A stretch of DNA of 64,000 nt from Pseudomonas sp. RIT-PI-S (GCF_025642975.1 NZ_JANZKJ010000003.1:124001-188000), one strand, 5' to 3'; numbered from the stretch's first letter, positions 1 through 10,440 are shown. Program-made: numbers and translations. The notes: generated by a model not told the origin, from the sequence alone.

Positions 1-45
1 GGCGAGCTGGCCGAAAACGAAGACCTGTCGCGCTATATTCTGTAG
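1..45 (+). CDS. hslU: HslU C-terminal end (partial)
   Basis: Only the last 14 codons and the TAG stop are in the window. They read GELAENEDLSRYIL, the characteristic extreme C-terminus of HslU, the AAA+ unfoldase ring of the HslUV protease; this tail docks into the HslV peptidase in the assembled complex. The rest of hslU and presumably hslV lie to the left. The downstream DUF971 gene and a hairpin fit the usual Pseudomonas order. The identification rests on a short but highly conserved tail plus context. Confidence 0.85.
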   Translation, partial: GELAENEDLSRYIL

Positions 46-66
46 CTGCACAACAGCTGTCATCGC

Positions 67-91
67 GGGCCCTTCGGGGCCCTTCTCGTTT
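67..91 (+). terminator. Intrinsic terminator after hslU
   Basis: A perfect 6-bp GC stem (GGGCCC, loop TTCG, GGGCCC at 67-82) is followed by a T-rich stretch. It lies 21 bases after the hslU stop and ahead of the DUF971 gene, so it probably ends or attenuates hslVU transcription. Confidence 0.75.
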
Positions 92-111
92 AACTTCGCA
101 GGCTGCCCTCC

Positions 112-489
112 ATGCCCAAAATCCCCAGCGCGATCAACCTGCACAAGGCCTCGAAAACCCTCACCCTGGCCTACGGCCCGGGCGAGGTCTATGCGCTGTC
201 GGCGGAGTTCTTGCGGGTGCATTCACCTTCTGCCGAGGTACAAGGCCACGGTAACCCCGTGCTCCAGCACGGCAAGCTCAAGGTAGGGCTGGTTGGCCTG
301 GAGCCTGCCGGCCAGTATGCGCTCAAGCTCACCTTCGACGACGGCCATGACAGCGGGCTGTACACGTGGGATTACCTCTACGAATTGGCCACCCGTCATG
401 ACGCGCTCTGGCAGGAGTACCTGAACACCCTGAACGCCGCTGGTAAATCCCGCGACCCTCTGGAAGCCGTGGTGAAATTCATCCCTTAG
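112..489 (+). CDS. DUF971 protein (GBBH-like N-terminal domain)
   Basis: A 125-residue protein that is essentially a single DUF971 / gamma-butyrobetaine-hydroxylase-like N-terminal domain. The recognisable core is the N-terminal half around YGPGEVYALSAEFLRVHSPS, followed by a second half with the TWDYLYELA helix region. Such stand-alone domains are small soluble proteins; related modules occur in Fe-S cluster assembly proteins (Mrp/ApbC family) and hydroxylases, but the role of this one is not established. It sits between hslU and the pha genes in Pseudomonas. Here its stop is only 24 bases from the convergent phaF stop, where phaC1 would normally follow. Confidence 0.85.
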   Translation: MPKIPSAINLHKASKTLTLAYGPGEVYALSAEFLRVHSPSAEVQGHGNPVLQHGKLKVGLVGLEPAGQYALKLTFDDGHDSGLYTWDYLYELATRHDALWQEYLNTLNAAGKSRDPLEAVVKFIP

Positions 490-513
490 CCCGCTACCTG
501 GCCCTGCATGCCT

Positions 514-1254
514 TCAAGCCTGGGATGACGGTTCCGGGGTCGCGGCTGCCGTAGGGCTGCTCGCCGCCGCTTTGCGTGCCCGGGGCTTTTTCTCCGTGGG
601 AGCCGCCTTAACTTTGCTAGAAGCCTCGGCGGCGCTCTTGCCCGCAACCTTGGCTGATGCAGGCTTGGCTGCCGTAGGTTTGGCGATCGCCGACTTGGCC
701 GTGGCCTTGCCGGGCACGCTAGCGCTGGCCTTGGCCGTAACGGGTTTGGCGGAACTGGCGGTGGGCGAGGCTGCGCGGCGGGTAGCGCTGGCCAATGGCT
801 TGGCCGCGGCCTGCGGTGGAGCCTGTAGCGAAGCCTGGGGCTGAGGCGCTGCCGTACCAGTCAGGCGCTCCAGCTCCCGCATCAGCACATCGACCTTATC
901 GTGCAGTGCCGCCACTTCATTACGGCTGGGTACGCCCAAGCGGGAGATCGCACTGTTGAGGCGCTGATCGAAGGCCTCCTCGAGTTCGCCCCATTTACCC
1001 AGTGCCTTTTCCTTGAGGCCGCCCGCTTTTGGTCGCGCGACAGCCTTCACGGTATTGACCTGCTTGTCTATCTCCCCCTTGGCCTGTTTTTCAGCCCTCT
1101 CGCCCTCTTTGACCAGGCTGTCGAACAACTTGCCGCCGTCGGCCGCTGTCTTGGCATAGGCCCCAAGGCCAGCCAGCCAGATCTGACGGGAATACTTCTC
1201 GATGCCGCCCGCCCAGGAAGCGGTTTCTTTTTCTACCTTTTTCTTGCTTGCCAT
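514..1254 (-). CDS. phaF: PhaF-type phasin with histone-H1-like tail
   Basis: 246 residues. The N-terminal 110 or so residues form an amphipathic phasin domain (WAGGIEKYSRQIWLAGLGAY near 14-33; WGELEEAFDQRLNSAISRLG near 88-107). A short leucine-zipper-like segment at about 113-132 follows, then an Ala/Lys/Pro-rich, strongly basic tail from about 134 to the end. PhaF coats medium-chain PHA granules and its tail binds DNA, linking granules to the nucleoid. The start at 1254 is chosen because MASKKK matches the family start and AGGA lies just upstream; a longer upstream reading lacks family similarity. In this window no PHA synthase, depolymerase, PhaD or PhaI gene accompanies it. The tail is less regular than the AAKP-repeat tail of P. 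putida PhaF. Confidence 0.88.
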   Translation of the reverse strand: MASKKKVEKETASWAGGIEKYSRQIWLAGLGAYAKTAADGGKLFDSLVKEGERAEKQAKGEIDKQVNTVKAVARPKAGGLKEKALGKWGELEEAFDQRLNSAISRLGVPSRNEVAALHDKVDVLMRELERLTGTAAPQPQASLQAPPQAAAKPLASATRRAASPTASSAKPVTAKASASVPGKATAKSAIAKPTAAKPASAKVAGKSAAEASSKVKAAPTEKKPRARKAAASSPTAAATPEPSSQA

Positions 1255-1383
1255 GACGCGTTCCTCGTTGCCCGCGGGCGGCATATTCCACCAGCTACTG
1301 CCATTGGTCGAATTTGACGGGCATTTGTTCCGCAAGGTGGGGCGATTCGCGGGGCTTCGGCCCACCTACGATGGCTTAAGCCG

Positions 1384-1659
1384 TCACGCCAGGGCTTTGT
1401 CCAGCGCCCGGTCGATTTCCGACTCGATCATCCCGCTCATCATCGACAGCATCATTCCCAGCTTCAGCTCGACCACCACGTTGTCTTCGCCCACCGCCAC
1501 CTGCCCGGTGATGCCGCTGCGCTTGAGGTCGACGACGTCGCCGTTCCACTCGGCGGTCATGTCATATTTGCTCACCAGTTTATCCACCAGACGCTCGGCC
1601 TTCTCTTTGGCGACCTGCTTGCCCAACTGGTGCTTGCGTTCTACCCGGATATTGCTCAT
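1384..1659 (-). CDS. PHA granule-region small protein (PF09650-type)
   Basis: 91 residues, [14 protein letters not shown] at the N-terminus. It resembles the 'polyhydroxyalkanoic acid system protein' family found beside phaF/phaI in pseudomonads. The first half is charged and helical ([20 protein letters not shown]). The second half contains [23 protein letters not shown] and a terminal helix. No enzymatic motif is visible. The start at 1659 is chosen because the family begins there; translation further upstream would run into the ubiE promoter region. It lies upstream of phaF in the same direction, with a 129-base gap where phaI is usually found. Confidence 0.75.
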   Translation of the reverse strand: MSNIRVERKHQLGKQVAKEKAERLVDKLVSKYDMTAEWNGDVVDLKRSGITGQVAVGEDNVVVELKLGMMLSMMSGMIESEIDRALDKALA

Positions 1660-1782
1660 CGAAGACCCCGATCGCTGAAAAATGGCCGGTATATTAACGC
1701 GGATCGCGCCCTGTTCCATACGCCAAGACAAACGCTACTCGTGCCTATTAGAATGGCCGGTAATTTTCCTGGTGACAGCGAT

Positions 1783-2553
1783 ATGACCGATCAGCGCAAA
1801 GGCAACGATGCCGAACCTACCACTCACTTCGGCTACCAGAATGTCCCTGAAAGCCAGAAGGCGAAAAAGGTCGCAGAGGTATTCCACTCGGTCGCGGCCA
1901 AGTACGACGTAATGAATGACCTGCTGTCCGGCGGCATGCATCGGCTGTGGAAACGCTTCACCATCGAGTTGTCTGGCGTGCGCATGGGCAACCGGGTGCT
2001 TGATATTGCCGGCGGCACCGGCGACCTGACCCGTAAATTCTCCCAGTTGGTAGGCCCGTCCGGTGAAGTGGTGCTGGCAGACATCAACGCCTCGATGCTC
2101 AAGGTTGGCCGCGATCGCCTGCTGGACCTGGGTGTGGCTAGCAACGTGCAGTTCGTTCAGGCGGATGCGGAAAAACTGCCCTTCCCCGACAACCATTTCG
2201 ACTGCGTGACCATCGCTTTCGGGCTGCGTAACGTGACCCACAAGGAAGACGCCCTGCGCTCGATGCTGCGCGTGCTCAAGCCGGGCGGCCGGCTGCTGGT
2301 GCTGGAGTTCTCCAAGCCCACCAGCAAGGTGATGTCCAAGGCTTACGACGCCTATTCGTTCGCGTTCATGCCGCTGATGGGCAAACTCATCGCCGGCGAC
2401 TCGGAGAGCTATCGCTACCTGGCCGAATCCATCCGCATGCATCCCGACCAAGAGATGCTCAAGGCCATGATGGTCGACGCAGGCTTCGACCGCGTGACCT
2501 ATCACAACATGACCTCCGGCATCGTCGCGTTGCACCGGGGCATCAAGCCCTGA
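1783..2553 (+). CDS. ubiE: Ubiquinone/menaquinone C-methyltransferase UbiE
   Basis: 256 residues. SAM-dependent methylation of the quinone ring in ubiquinone (DDMQ) and menaquinone (DMK) synthesis. The SAM-binding glycine loop is [11 protein letters not shown] at about 72-82. The UbiE signature regions are [20 protein letters not shown] (about 34-53) and [17 protein letters not shown]. The start at 1783 gives the family N-terminus MTDQRKG and places the poorly conserved upstream codons outside the gene. Its TGA overlaps the ATG of ubiJ by one base, so translational coupling with ubiJ and ubiB is likely. The three genes form the standard ubiE-ubiJ-ubiB operon. Confidence 0.97.
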   Translation: MTDQRKGNDAEPTTHFGYQNVPESQKAKKVAEVFHSVAAKYDVMNDLLSGGMHRLWKRFTIELSGVRMGNRVLDIAGGTGDLTRKFSQLVGPSGEVVLADINASMLKVGRDRLLDLGVASNVQFVQADAEKLPFPDNHFDCVTIAFGLRNVTHKEDALRSMLRVLKPGGRLLVLEFSKPTSKVMSKAYDAYSFAFMPLMGKLIAGDSESYRYLAESIRMHPDQEMLKAMMVDAGFDRVTYHNMTSGIVALHRGIKP

Positions 2554-3176
2554 TGTTCAGCGACAGCCTGCTTGCCGCAGCGGAGGGTGGGCTCAATGCC
2601 GCCCTGCGCCTGGACAGCACTGCCTTGCCGAGGCTGGCGAAGCAGGCCGGGCAGGTGATCCTGGTCGATTGCCCGCAACCTCGGCAACAGCTGTATATCG
2701 TTTTAGGCCCCGCGGGGATCACCCTCGCCCGGCGCTGGGAAGCGCCTGCCACCTGCACCTTGCGCGCGCCGTTGGGCACCTTGGCGCAACTGGCATTGCG
2801 CAAAGACAAGACCCGGGTGCTACACGCCCCTGAAGTGACCCTGAGCGGGGACAGCGCGGCGCTGATGGAGCTCGCCGCGGTGTTGCAGAACCTGGAGCTG
2901 GATTGGGAATATGAAGTTTCCCGCTGGCTCGGGCCGGTTCCGACGGCGCTGCTTGGGGGCCATCTGCGCCTGCGCACGCGCTGGGCCAAGCGCGGCGGCG
3001 AGCGGCTGCTCAACACCGTTGCGGATTACTTGAACGAAGAAACCCGAACCCTGGTCGGAAAGGCAGAAGCCGAGGCGCGCCTGCGCGAGCTCGATCAGCT
3101 CAAGCTCGACACCGACCGCCTGCAGGCGCGCCTCGACCGCCTGCTCCGAACCCTTGAAGCCAGCGATAACGCATGA
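2553..3176 (+). CDS. ubiJ: Ubiquinone biosynthesis accessory factor UbiJ (SCP2)
   Basis: 207 residues. An SCP2-type lipid-binding domain occupies roughly residues 10-115, followed by a linker and a C-terminal charged coiled coil (about 165-205, rich in Leu/Arg/Asp). UbiJ binds ubiquinone intermediates and is part of the soluble Ubi complex with UbiK and UbiE/F/G/H/I. The identification rests on size, SCP2-like sequence and the invariant position between ubiE and ubiB. The start overlaps the ubiE stop and the end overlaps ubiB by 4 bases (ATGA). Confidence 0.92.
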   Translation: MFSDSLLAAAEGGLNAALRLDSTALPRLAKQAGQVILVDCPQPRQQLYIVLGPAGITLARRWEAPATCTLRAPLGTLAQLALRKDKTRVLHAPEVTLSGDSAALMELAAVLQNLELDWEYEVSRWLGPVPTALLGGHLRLRTRWAKRGGERLLNTVADYLNEETRTLVGKAEAEARLRELDQLKLDTDRLQARLDRLLRTLEASDNA

Positions 3177-4783
3177 AGCTGCTCGCCGCCGTACGTCGTT
3201 TGTTCCGCATCCTGCGCGTTGCCATCCGTTTCCGCCTCGATGATCTCATCCTCGCGCTGCCGTTGCCCTGGTGGTTGCGCGCACTGCGCTACGGCATGCC
3301 ATGGCGCTGGCTCCCGCGCAGCAACCGCCACCTCAGCCGCGGCGCCTGCCTGCGCCTGGCGCTGCAGGACCTGGGGCCGATTTTCATCAAGTTCGGCCAG
3401 TTGCTGTCCACACGCCGAGACCTGCTGCCCGAAGACATCGCCGATGAGTTGATGCTCCTGCAAGACCGGGTCCCCCCGTTCGACCCACAGCAATCCATGC
3501 AACTGATCGAATCCCAGCTGGGCGCGAAGATTACCAGCGTGTTCAGCCGCTTCGACGTCGAGCCCATGGCCTCCGCGTCCGTCGCCCAGGTGCATGCGGC
3601 GCGGCTGAAAACCGGTGAAGAAGTCGTGGTCAAGGTGGTGCGCCCCGGCTTGCGGCCGATCATCAGCCAGGACATCGCCTGGCTGTTCATCCTGGCCCGC
3701 AGTGCCGAGCGGCTGTCCGCCGATGCGCGCCTGCTGCACCCGGTCGACGTGGTGGCCGATTATGAGAAAACCATCTACGACGAGCTCGACCTGTTGCGCG
3801 AGGCGGCCAACGCCAGCCAACTGCGCCGCAACTTCGAAGACTCTTCCCTGCTCTACGTGCCACAGATCTACTGGGACTGGTGCCGCCCCAAAGTGCTGGT
3901 GATGGAACGCATCCATGGTGTTCAGGTGAACGACATGGCAACCCTGGCCGACCAGCGCACCGATATGAAATTGCTGGCCGAGCGTGGCGTAGAAATCTTC
4001 TTTACCCAAGTGTTTCGCGACAGCTTCTTCCATGCGGACATGCATCCGGGAAATATCTTCGTCAGCACGGTCTCGCCGTGGAACCCGAGCTATATCGCTA
4101 TCGACTGTGGCATCGTCGGCAGCCTGACCCCTGAAGATCAGGATTACCTCGCGCGCAACCTCTTTGCTTTCTTCAAGCGTGACTACCGCCGGGTGGCGCA
4201 GCTGCATATCGATTCTGGTTGGGTGCCGGCGGAAACCAAGCTCAACGAATTCGAGGCGGCCATCCGCACCGTGTGCGAACCGATCTTCGAAAAGCCGCTC
4301 AAGGATATTTCCTTTGGTCAGGTGCTGATGCGCCTGTTCCAGACCGCAAGGCGGTTCAATATGGAGGTGCAGCCGCAGTTGGTGCTGCTGCAAAAAACCC
4401 TTCTCAATATCGAAGGCCTGGGCCGCCAGCTGTACCCAGATCTGGACCTGTGGGCGACTGCGCAGCCATTCCTGGAGCGATGGATGCGCGAACGCATGAG
4501 CCCGCGCACCGTGTTGCGCAATGTACAGGCGCAGGTTGAGCAATTGCCGCACCTGGCCAACATGACCCGCGACCTGCTTGAGCGCATGTCCCAGCCACAC
4601 CGCAAGGACCCGCCACCGCCTTGGCGAAACCACACCGATCAAGCCGGCCTGCGGCTGGTTGGCGGCCTCCTGCTGGCCGGCGGGGCCTTCATGGCGGCCA
4701 CCGCTGGCGCGGTAAACAGCCTGGAAGGCTGGCCGGCCTGGCTGATGCTGGTGTGCGGGGTGTACCTGGTGGTGCGCCGATAG
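3173..4783 (+). CDS. ubiB: UbiB atypical kinase/ATPase
   Basis: 536 residues, the usual length for UbiB. ADCK/ABC1-type protein-kinase-like ATPase required for ubiquinone synthesis, probably helping to extract lipid precursors from the membrane. The family KxGQ motif appears as KFGQ at about 73-76 and the alanine-rich nucleotide loop as [11 protein letters not shown] near 132-142. The catalytic-type segment [11 protein letters not shown] and the metal-binding IDCGIVG follow. Two hydrophobic segments at the extreme C-terminus ([18 protein letters not shown] and [14 protein letters not shown]) anchor it in the inner membrane. It overlaps ubiJ by ATGA. Confidence 0.97.
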   Translation: MKLLAAVRRLFRILRVAIRFRLDDLILALPLPWWLRALRYGMPWRWLPRSNRHLSRGACLRLALQDLGPIFIKFGQLLSTRRDLLPEDIADELMLLQDRVPPFDPQQSMQLIESQLGAKITSVFSRFDVEPMASASVAQVHAARLKTGEEVVVKVVRPGLRPIISQDIAWLFILARSAERLSADARLLHPVDVVADYEKTIYDELDLLREAANASQLRRNFEDSSLLYVPQIYWDWCRPKVLVMERIHGVQVNDMATLADQRTDMKLLAERGVEIFFTQVFRDSFFHADMHPGNIFVSTVSPWNPSYIAIDCGIVGSLTPEDQDYLARNLFAFFKRDYRRVAQLHIDSGWVPAETKLNEFEAAIRTVCEPIFEKPLKDISFGQVLMRLFQTARRFNMEVQPQLVLLQKTLLNIEGLGRQLYPDLDLWATAQPFLERWMRERMSPRTVLRNVQAQVEQLPHLANMTRDLLERMSQPHRKDPPPPWRNHTDQAGLRLVGGLLLAGGAFMAATAGAVNSLEGWPAWLMLVCGVYLVVRR

Positions 4784-4834
4784 CCAGTCAACGGCGAGGC
4801 TGGCACACTAGATGAACCTGCAGTGGAGCAAACG

Positions 4835-5233
4835 ATGGAAGACTGGCTGGACGAGATCAACTGGAACAGCGATGGCCTGGTACCGGCCATCGCCCAGGAT
4901 CACCGAACCGGGCGGATACTGATGATGGCCTGGATGAACCGCGAATCCCTGGCCCTGACCGCTCAGGAAAACCGCGCCATCTACTGGTCGCGCTCACGTG
5001 GCCGGCTGTGGCGCAAGGGTGAGGAGTCTGGCCACGTGCAGAAGGTTCACGAACTGCGCCTGGACTGCGACGCCGACGTGGTCGTGCTAGCTGTCGAGCA
5101 GCTCGGCGGCATCGCCTGTCATACCGGCCGCGAAAGCTGCTTCTACCGGGTGTTCGAAAACGGCGCCTGGAAGACCGTCGAGCCGGTGCTCAAGGATCCC
5201 GCCGCCATTTATCAGGGGCACAACCATGAATGA
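4835..5233 (+). CDS. hisI: Phosphoribosyl-AMP cyclohydrolase
   Basis: 132 residues. Third step of histidine synthesis, opening the adenine ring of PR-AMP. Metal-binding residues are visible in DCDADVV and in CHTGRESC near the C-terminus. This is the monofunctional form, with HisE encoded separately next door as usual in Pseudomonas. The ATG at 4835 is preferred over an in-frame GTG at 4823 because GGAG sits 6 bases upstream and the protein then starts like its orthologues (MEDWLDEI). The end overlaps hisE by 8 bases. Confidence 0.95.
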   Translation: MEDWLDEINWNSDGLVPAIAQDHRTGRILMMAWMNRESLALTAQENRAIYWSRSRGRLWRKGEESGHVQKVHELRLDCDADVVVLAVEQLGGIACHTGRESCFYRVFENGAWKTVEPVLKDPAAIYQGHNHE

Positions 5234-5558
5234 CACCCTCGCCCGCGTGGCGGAGGTCCTCGAAGCCCGCAAGGGCGCCTCGGCGGACAGCTCCTACGTG
5301 GCCAGCCTTTATCACAAGGGCTTGAACAAGATTCTCGAAAAAGTCGGCGAAGAGTCCGTAGAGACTATCCTCGCTGCCAAGGACGCCGAACGCAGTGGCG
5401 ATTGCAGCGATGTCATCTACGAAACCGCAGATTTGTGGTTCCATAGCCTGGTAATGCTCGCGGCGCTCGGCCAACACCCGCAAGCCGTACTGGACGAGCT
5501 CGACCGCCGCTTCGGGCTGTCGGGGCATGCGGAAAAAGCGGCTCGCCAGCCGTCCTGA
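5226..5558 (+). CDS. hisE: Phosphoribosyl-ATP pyrophosphatase
   Basis: 110 residues. An all-alpha MazG-like NTP pyrophosphohydrolase that converts PR-ATP to PR-AMP, the second step of histidine synthesis. The catalytic acidic helices are visible in [16 protein letters not shown] and in [13 protein letters not shown]. The start codon lies inside the end of hisI, so the two are translationally coupled. It is followed closely by tatA, the hisIE-tatABC linkage typical of gammaproteobacteria. Confidence 0.95.
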   Translation: MNDTLARVAEVLEARKGASADSSYVASLYHKGLNKILEKVGEESVETILAAKDAERSGDCSDVIYETADLWFHSLVMLAALGQHPQAVLDELDRRFGLSGHAEKAARQPS

Positions 5559-5583
5559 ACCTTATTCTTTCACGGAGCTGCCC

Positions 5584-5853
5584 ATGGGTATCTTTGACTG
5601 GAAACACTGGATCGTCATTCTCATCGTGGTCGTGCTGGTGTTCGGCACCAAGAAGCTGAAGAACCTCGGCACCGATGTGGGCGAGTCCATCAAGGGCTTC
5701 CGCAAGGCCATGAGCGACGAAGAAAAGCCCACCGAGCCTCCACAGCCGGTGCATCCGCAGGCCACTTCGCCGATTACCCCGCCGCCGACCACCTTCGAAG
5801 GCCAGCACCAGAGGGTCGAAGACCCCGTGCGCAAAGACGCGACCCGGGACTGA
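5584..5853 (+). CDS. tatA: Twin-arginine translocase subunit TatA
   Basis: 89 residues. Forms the protein-conducting assembly of the Tat pathway for folded, often cofactor-containing exported proteins. It begins [12 protein letters not shown] with a short N-terminal membrane helix (about 8-21), the FGTKKL hinge, and an amphipathic helix ([19 protein letters not shown]). A Pro-rich tail follows. The start at 5584 gives the conserved N-terminus; GGAG lies upstream. It is 3 bases from tatB. Confidence 0.95.
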   Translation: MGIFDWKHWIVILIVVVLVFGTKKLKNLGTDVGESIKGFRKAMSDEEKPTEPPQPVHPQATSPITPPPTTFEGQHQRVEDPVRKDATRD

Positions 5854-5856
5854 CCC

Positions 5857-6321
5857 GTGTTCGGGATCAGTTTCAGCGAATTGCTGCTAGTTGGCTTGGT
5901 GGCGCTGCTGGTGCTTGGGCCGGAGCGCCTGCCCGGCGCGGCGCGAACCGCCGGGCTGTGGGTTGGCCGGCTAAAGCGCAGCTTCAACTCCATCAAGACC
6001 GAGATCGAGCGGGAATTGGGCGCGGATGAAATCCGCCGCCAGCTGCATAACGAGCACATCCTCTCGCTCGAGCAAGAAGCGCGCAAACTGGTCGACCCCC
6101 ACGGCGGGCAGGCGCAGCCCTCGATCCATCCGCCTACTCCGCCGGTGCAACCTGCCCAACCAAACCCGGCTAGCGTTGAGCGTCCTGGCGCTCACTCGAT
6201 GGCCCACGGCGAGCAGGCCAACGACCACGCGCCACAGGTGCCAACGGCCCGGCCGGCTGTCGAGCCCGAACCCGCGGGCCCTGCACCGCGCCCGCCCCAG
6301 GACCCTACCTCAGCACCATGA
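5857..6321 (+). CDS. tatB: Twin-arginine translocase subunit TatB
   Basis: 154 residues, GTG start ([12 protein letters not shown]). The N-terminal membrane helix spans about 5-21, followed by the conserved hinge [11 protein letters not shown] and an amphipathic helix. TatB and TatC form the receptor for twin-arginine signal peptides. The last 60 residues are Pro/Ala/Gln-rich low-complexity sequence, which is variable in the family. The stop overlaps the tatC start (ATGA). Confidence 0.93.
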   Translation: MFGISFSELLLVGLVALLVLGPERLPGAARTAGLWVGRLKRSFNSIKTEIERELGADEIRRQLHNEHILSLEQEARKLVDPHGGQAQPSIHPPTPPVQPAQPNPASVERPGAHSMAHGEQANDHAPQVPTARPAVEPEPAGPAPRPPQDPTSAP

Positions 6322-7106
6322 GTGAAATACCCGAAGACGACCAGCCGATGCCGCTGGTTTCGCACCTGACCGAGCTGCGCACCCGCCTGCTGCGCTGTGT
6401 TGCGGTGATTTTCCTGGTGTTCGCAGGGCTGTTCTCCTTCGCCCAGCAGATTTACACCCTGGTGTCCGCGCCGCTGCGGGCGTACCTGCCGCCAGGCGCG
6501 ACCATGATCGCCACCGACGTGGCCTCGCCGTTCCTCACGCCCTTCAAGCTGACGATGACCGTATCGCTGTTCCTGGCGATCCCGGTAATCCTGCACCAGG
6601 TCTGGGGGTTCGTTGCGCCCGGGCTGTACCGTCACGAGAAACGCGTTGCCATTCCACTGCTGGTGTCGAGCATCCTGCTGTTCTACGCCGGCATGGCGTT
6701 CGCTTACTTCGTGGTGTTCCCGCTGATGTTCAAGTTCTTCGCGGCGGCGACCCCCGATGGGGTGACCATGGCAACAGACATCGCCAGCTACCTTGATTTC
6801 GTGATGACCTTGTTCTTTGCCTTTGGGGTCGCCTTTGAGATTCCCGTGGCGGTGGTGCTGCTGGTATGGATCGGCGTGGTGGAAGTCAAGGCGCTGAGAA
6901 AGGCCCGCCCCTATGTGGTCATCGCCTGCTTCGTAGTGGGCATGATCCTGACCCCGCCCGATATTTTTTCGCAGACCCTGCTTGCGGTGCCGATGTGGCT
7001 GCTCTTTGAAGTAGGCGTGCTGTTCGGCGCCCTGGTGCGTAAACGCAGCGACGAAGCGACTGCCGAGGCCGATCACGACGACCAGCCTCCAGCGACCCGC
7101 CTGTGA
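6318..7106 (+). CDS. tatC: Twin-arginine translocase subunit TatC
   Basis: 262 residues with six predicted membrane segments. The N-terminal cytoplasmic signature [15 protein letters not shown] is the twin-arginine signal recognition region. Other conserved parts are [20 protein letters not shown] and the [13 protein letters not shown] region. The gene overlaps tatB by 4 bases and its stop overlaps the GTG start of rsmE, forming one compact unit. Confidence 0.96.
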   Translation: MSEIPEDDQPMPLVSHLTELRTRLLRCVAVIFLVFAGLFSFAQQIYTLVSAPLRAYLPPGATMIATDVASPFLTPFKLTMTVSLFLAIPVILHQVWGFVAPGLYRHEKRVAIPLLVSSILLFYAGMAFAYFVVFPLMFKFFAAATPDGVTMATDIASYLDFVMTLFFAFGVAFEIPVAVVLLVWIGVVEVKALRKARPYVVIACFVVGMILTPPDIFSQTLLAVPMWLLFEVGVLFGALVRKRSDEATAEADHDDQPPATRL

Positions 7107-7810
7107 ACCTGCTGTTGCTCGAAGCCGCGGACTTCGTCGGCGAAGGTCAGGTTCAACTCAGCGGCCGGCGCCTGACCCACTTGCACGAAGTGCATCGCGC
7201 CGAAGTCGGCGACACCTTGAGGGTCGGCTACGTCGACGGCTTGGTCGGCGAGGGGCATATCGAGGCCCTGAGCCGCGAACATGCGCAACTTCGGGTGACC
7301 TTTGACCGACCTCCTCCGGCCAAGCTACCGCTCACCCTGGTGCTGGCACTGCCACGCCCGAAAATGCTCCGTCGGGTGTTCCAGACCGTCGCCACCCTTG
7401 GCGTACCGCGGCTGATTCTGGTCAACAGCTATCGGGTCGAGAAGAGCTTCTGGCAGAGCCCGTTCCTGCAACCCGAGGCCATCCGTGAGCAACTGGTACT
7501 GGGGCTGGAGCAAGCTCGGGATACGGTGCTCCCCGAGGTCATCATCGAGAAGCGCTTCAAGCCATTCGTGGAAGACCGCCTTGGCGCGCTCGCAGAGGGC
7601 ACGCGGGGGTTGGTTGCTCATCCAGGGGACTTCCCCGCCTGCCCACGCGCGGTTGCCGAACCGGTGACCCTGGCGATCGGCCCAGAAGGCGGGTGGATTC
7701 CTTACGAAGTGGAACTGCTCAAGCTGGCGGGCCTTGCGCCCGTGCAGATGGGTGAACGCATTTTGCGGGTGGAAACCGCCGTCACGGCGTTGGTTTCAAG
7801 GTTGTTCTAA
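7103..7810 (+). CDS. rsmE: 16S rRNA m3U1498 methyltransferase RsmE
   Basis: 235 residues, GTG start within GTGA at the tatC stop. SPOUT-class methyltransferase with a trefoil-knot SAM site; LAIGPEGGW is the family signature. An N-terminal PUA-like domain covers about the first 70 residues. It methylates U1498 of 16S rRNA. Many Pseudomonas genomes carry a chemoreceptor and an ABC transporter between this gene and opgH; here only a 62-base gap with a hairpin separates them. Confidence 0.93.
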   Translation: MNLLLLEAADFVGEGQVQLSGRRLTHLHEVHRAEVGDTLRVGYVDGLVGEGHIEALSREHAQLRVTFDRPPPAKLPLTLVLALPRPKMLRRVFQTVATLGVPRLILVNSYRVEKSFWQSPFLQPEAIREQLVLGLEQARDTVLPEVIIEKRFKPFVEDRLGALAEGTRGLVAHPGDFPACPRAVAEPVTLAIGPEGGWIPYEVELLKLAGLAPVQMGERILRVETAVTALVSRLF

Positions 7811-7822
7811 AGCCCCGGTTCG

Positions 7823-7867
7823 CACGCCTTGCCCGCTCCTACGTGTTGTAGGAGCGGGCAAGGCGTG
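7823..7867. terminator. Long REP-type hairpin between convergent rsmE and opgH
   Basis: A perfect 20-bp inverted repeat (7823-7842 with 7848-7867) around the loop GTGTT. It contains the CCCGCTCCTAC/GTAGGAGCGGG core of the Pseudomonas REP family seen elsewhere in this window. Lying between two convergent stops, it probably ends transcription from both sides. Confidence 0.75.
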
Positions 7868-7872
7868 TGCTG

Positions 7873-10440
7873 TCAGGCGTTGGCCAGCGTACCGCCAGCC
7901 AAAGGCTGCAAAGGCAGCGCTGGCGCATGCGGATCGGCCGCAACCGAAGCTCGCCATGCTGCCAACCAGGCTTCACTGCGCGATTCCCACACTTCCTGAT
8001 GCAGGCGCGCCAAGGCTACCGGATCGCTTAGCAGGTACAGGCGGGCGTTGCTATCCAGAGCACTGGGCCCTCCTGCCAATGCCTTGCCCACCATCGAGTC
8101 GCGCATGGCTTCAACCGGCGCCGCCTGGCCATGGCGCGACGTCGCCAGCGCACAGGCCAAGGCATTCTGGCGTGGATCGACCACCGCCCGAACAAAGCCT
8201 TCGCGCAGGGCGTGCCAGCGGTTCTCGTGGGTGTAGGCGTCGGTGGAAATCAGTTCCTGCGGCGTATCGTATTCCTCAGGAATCAAGAACAGCCGTTCAT
8301 CCTTGGCGCGCAGGCCCAGGTTGGTGCGGCTGGAAATCACTGACACCGGGATCGACAACATCAGCGACACCACGATCGGCGCCAGCCACCACAAGAAGCT
8401 GGGGTTGAGCGAGGCTACGATCAGGGACCAGAACACCCCTAGCAGGGTTTGCGGGCCATGGCGACGCACCGCTTCGCTCCACGGAGTGGAGTCATCGTCA
8501 CGCTGCGGGGAGTTCCAGGTCGCTGCCCAGCCAAGGAATGCGGCCAGAACGAAGCGGGTGTGGAAGATCATCCGCACGGGCGCCAGCAGCATGGAGAAGA
8601 GCATTTCCATCAGCATCGACAAGGTAACGCGGATGCGACCGCCGTATTCCTTCGCGCCCTTGGCCCAGATCAGGATGATGCTCAGCAGCTTGGGCAGGAA
8701 CAGCAACACCACCGTGGTCGAGAACAATGCGATGGCTTTGTCTGGATGCCATTGCGGCCACAGCGGATACAACTGCCGGGGCTCCAGGAAGTAGGTCGGC
8801 TCCATCAGGGTATTGACCGCAAGCAACGCGGTGGACAACACCAGGAAGAAGAACCACAAGGGCGCGGACAGGTAAGACATCACCCCGGTGAGGAACACCG
8901 CCCGGTGAACCGGATGCATGCCCTTGACCAGGAACAGCCGGAAGTTCATCAGGTTGCCGTGGCACCAACGGCGGTCCCGCTTGAGCTCGTCGAGCAGGTT
9001 CGGCGGGAGCTCTTCGTAGCTTCCGGGCAGGTCGTAGGCAATCCACACGCCCCAGCCGGCTCGCCGCATCAACGCCGCCTCCACGAAGTCGTGGGAGAGG
9101 ATGGCACCCGCGAAGGCCCCCTTGCCGGGCAGCGGCGCCAAGGCGCAGTGCTCGATAAAAGGCTTCATCCGGATGATCGCGTTATGGCCCCAATAATGGG
9201 ATTCGCCCAACTGCCAGAAGTGCAGGCCGGCGGTGAACAGCGGCCCATATACGCGCGTGGCGAATTGCTGCATGCGCGCATACAGGGTGTCCATGCCGGA
9301 CGCCTTGGGCGCGGTCTGGATGATCCCTGCGTCCGGGGTCGCTTCCATCAAGCGAACCAGGGACGTGAGGCATTCGCCACTCATCACGCTGTCGGCGTCG
9401 AGCACTACCATGTAGCGGTAGTCGCTGCCCCAGCGACGGCAAAAGTCGTCCAGGTTGCCGCTCTTACGCTTCACGCGGCGGCGCCGGCGACGGTAGAAGA
9501 TTTTGCCGAAACCTTTGGTTTCCTGACACACATCCAGCCAGGCCTGCTGTTCAGCTACCGCGATATCCGTGTTGTAGGTATCGCTGAGGATGAAGAAGTC
9601 GAAGCGATCCAGATCCCCGGTGGCCGCGACGGACTCAAAGGTCGCGCGCAAGCCGGCGAACACCCGCGGCACGTCTTCGTTGCATATCGGCATGACCAGG
9701 GCGGTACGGGCGCCGGGCTCGATGGGCTCGTTTCCAGCACTGGCACCGGAAATCCGGTACTTGTCATGCCCGGTGAGCAGCTCGAGGAACCCCATCAAGG
9801 CAGTCCAGAAACCCGCCGACACCCAGCAGAACAGTATTCCGAAGAGGATGAGGATGGTCGTTTGCAATGCATACGGCAGGACCTGCTGCGCGGTTTGCAG
9901 CAACGGCTGGTGCGAGACCTCCTCGAGATCGACCATGCCCCAGCCTTGATACGGCAGGATGCCCTTCATGTAGTAACCGGCGACGATGGTCTGCCCAATC
10001 ATCAACAGCAACAGAATGTAGCGGCGGATCGAGCCGACCGTGCGCCAGCGCGCCTTGGGCAGGTCCCGCCGGTCATCCTTGGGCTGAGGCGGAGTGCCCC
10101 GGCCATGCAGGCGGTTCCAGATGCGCCCCAGGATGTTGGTTTTCCAAGGCTCGGGCACCATCTTCGTGCGGCGGATCGGCGGCGTCGCCTTCAGGCGCAC
10201 ACGCCCCGCGGCATCGACGCCTAGCATCTCGTGCGCTTCAAGCTCCGCGGCGGAGGTGAAGGTCAGGCGCGGCCCCACGGTGGCCTGGGCCCCCTCCCCG
10301 GCCAGGTCGGCCGGAGAAAGGCGCTGGTGCAGCTCGGCGAAAGAGCCGCTCTGCGCAAGTTCCGCGCGCTGCTCCTCGCTCAGAGGCAGGTGTGCCAGAT
10401 ACTCGTGGAGCGTCTCTGGTCGTTCGGCTGGCTTACTCAT
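7873..10440 (-). CDS. opgH: Glucan glucosyltransferase OpgH
   Basis: 855 residues. Inner-membrane GT2-family enzyme that uses UDP-glucose to build the linear beta-glucan backbone of osmoregulated periplasmic glucans. Catalytic motifs are visible: [10 protein letters not shown] (metal-binding DxD), [16 protein letters not shown] (catalytic Asp) and RDRRWCHGN (Q/RxxRW type). Multiple membrane segments flank the catalytic domain. Its ATG overlaps the end of opgG by 8 bases, so the pair is translated as opgG-opgH. Confidence 0.95.
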   Translation of the reverse strand: MSKPAERPETLHEYLAHLPLSEEQRAELAQSGSFAELHQRLSPADLAGEGAQATVGPRLTFTSAAELEAHEMLGVDAAGRVRLKATPPIRRTKMVPEPWKTNILGRIWNRLHGRGTPPQPKDDRRDLPKARWRTVGSIRRYILLLLMIGQTIVAGYYMKGILPYQGWGMVDLEEVSHQPLLQTAQQVLPYALQTTILILFGILFCWVSAGFWTALMGFLELLTGHDKYRISGASAGNEPIEPGARTALVMPICNEDVPRVFAGLRATFESVAATGDLDRFDFFILSDTYNTDIAVAEQQAWLDVCQETKGFGKIFYRRRRRRVKRKSGNLDDFCRRWGSDYRYMVVLDADSVMSGECLTSLVRLMEATPDAGIIQTAPKASGMDTLYARMQQFATRVYGPLFTAGLHFWQLGESHYWGHNAIIRMKPFIEHCALAPLPGKGAFAGAILSHDFVEAALMRRAGWGVWIAYDLPGSYEELPPNLLDELKRDRRWCHGNLMNFRLFLVKGMHPVHRAVFLTGVMSYLSAPLWFFFLVLSTALLAVNTLMEPTYFLEPRQLYPLWPQWHPDKAIALFSTTVVLLFLPKLLSIILIWAKGAKEYGGRIRVTLSMLMEMLFSMLLAPVRMIFHTRFVLAAFLGWAATWNSPQRDDDSTPWSEAVRRHGPQTLLGVFWSLIVASLNPSFLWWLAPIVVSLMLSIPVSVISSRTNLGLRAKDERLFLIPEEYDTPQELISTDAYTHENRWHALREGFVRAVVDPRQNALACALATSRHGQAAPVEAMRDSMVGKALAGGPSALDSNARLYLLSDPVALARLHQEVWESRSEAWLAAWRASVAADPHAPALPLQPLAGGTLANA

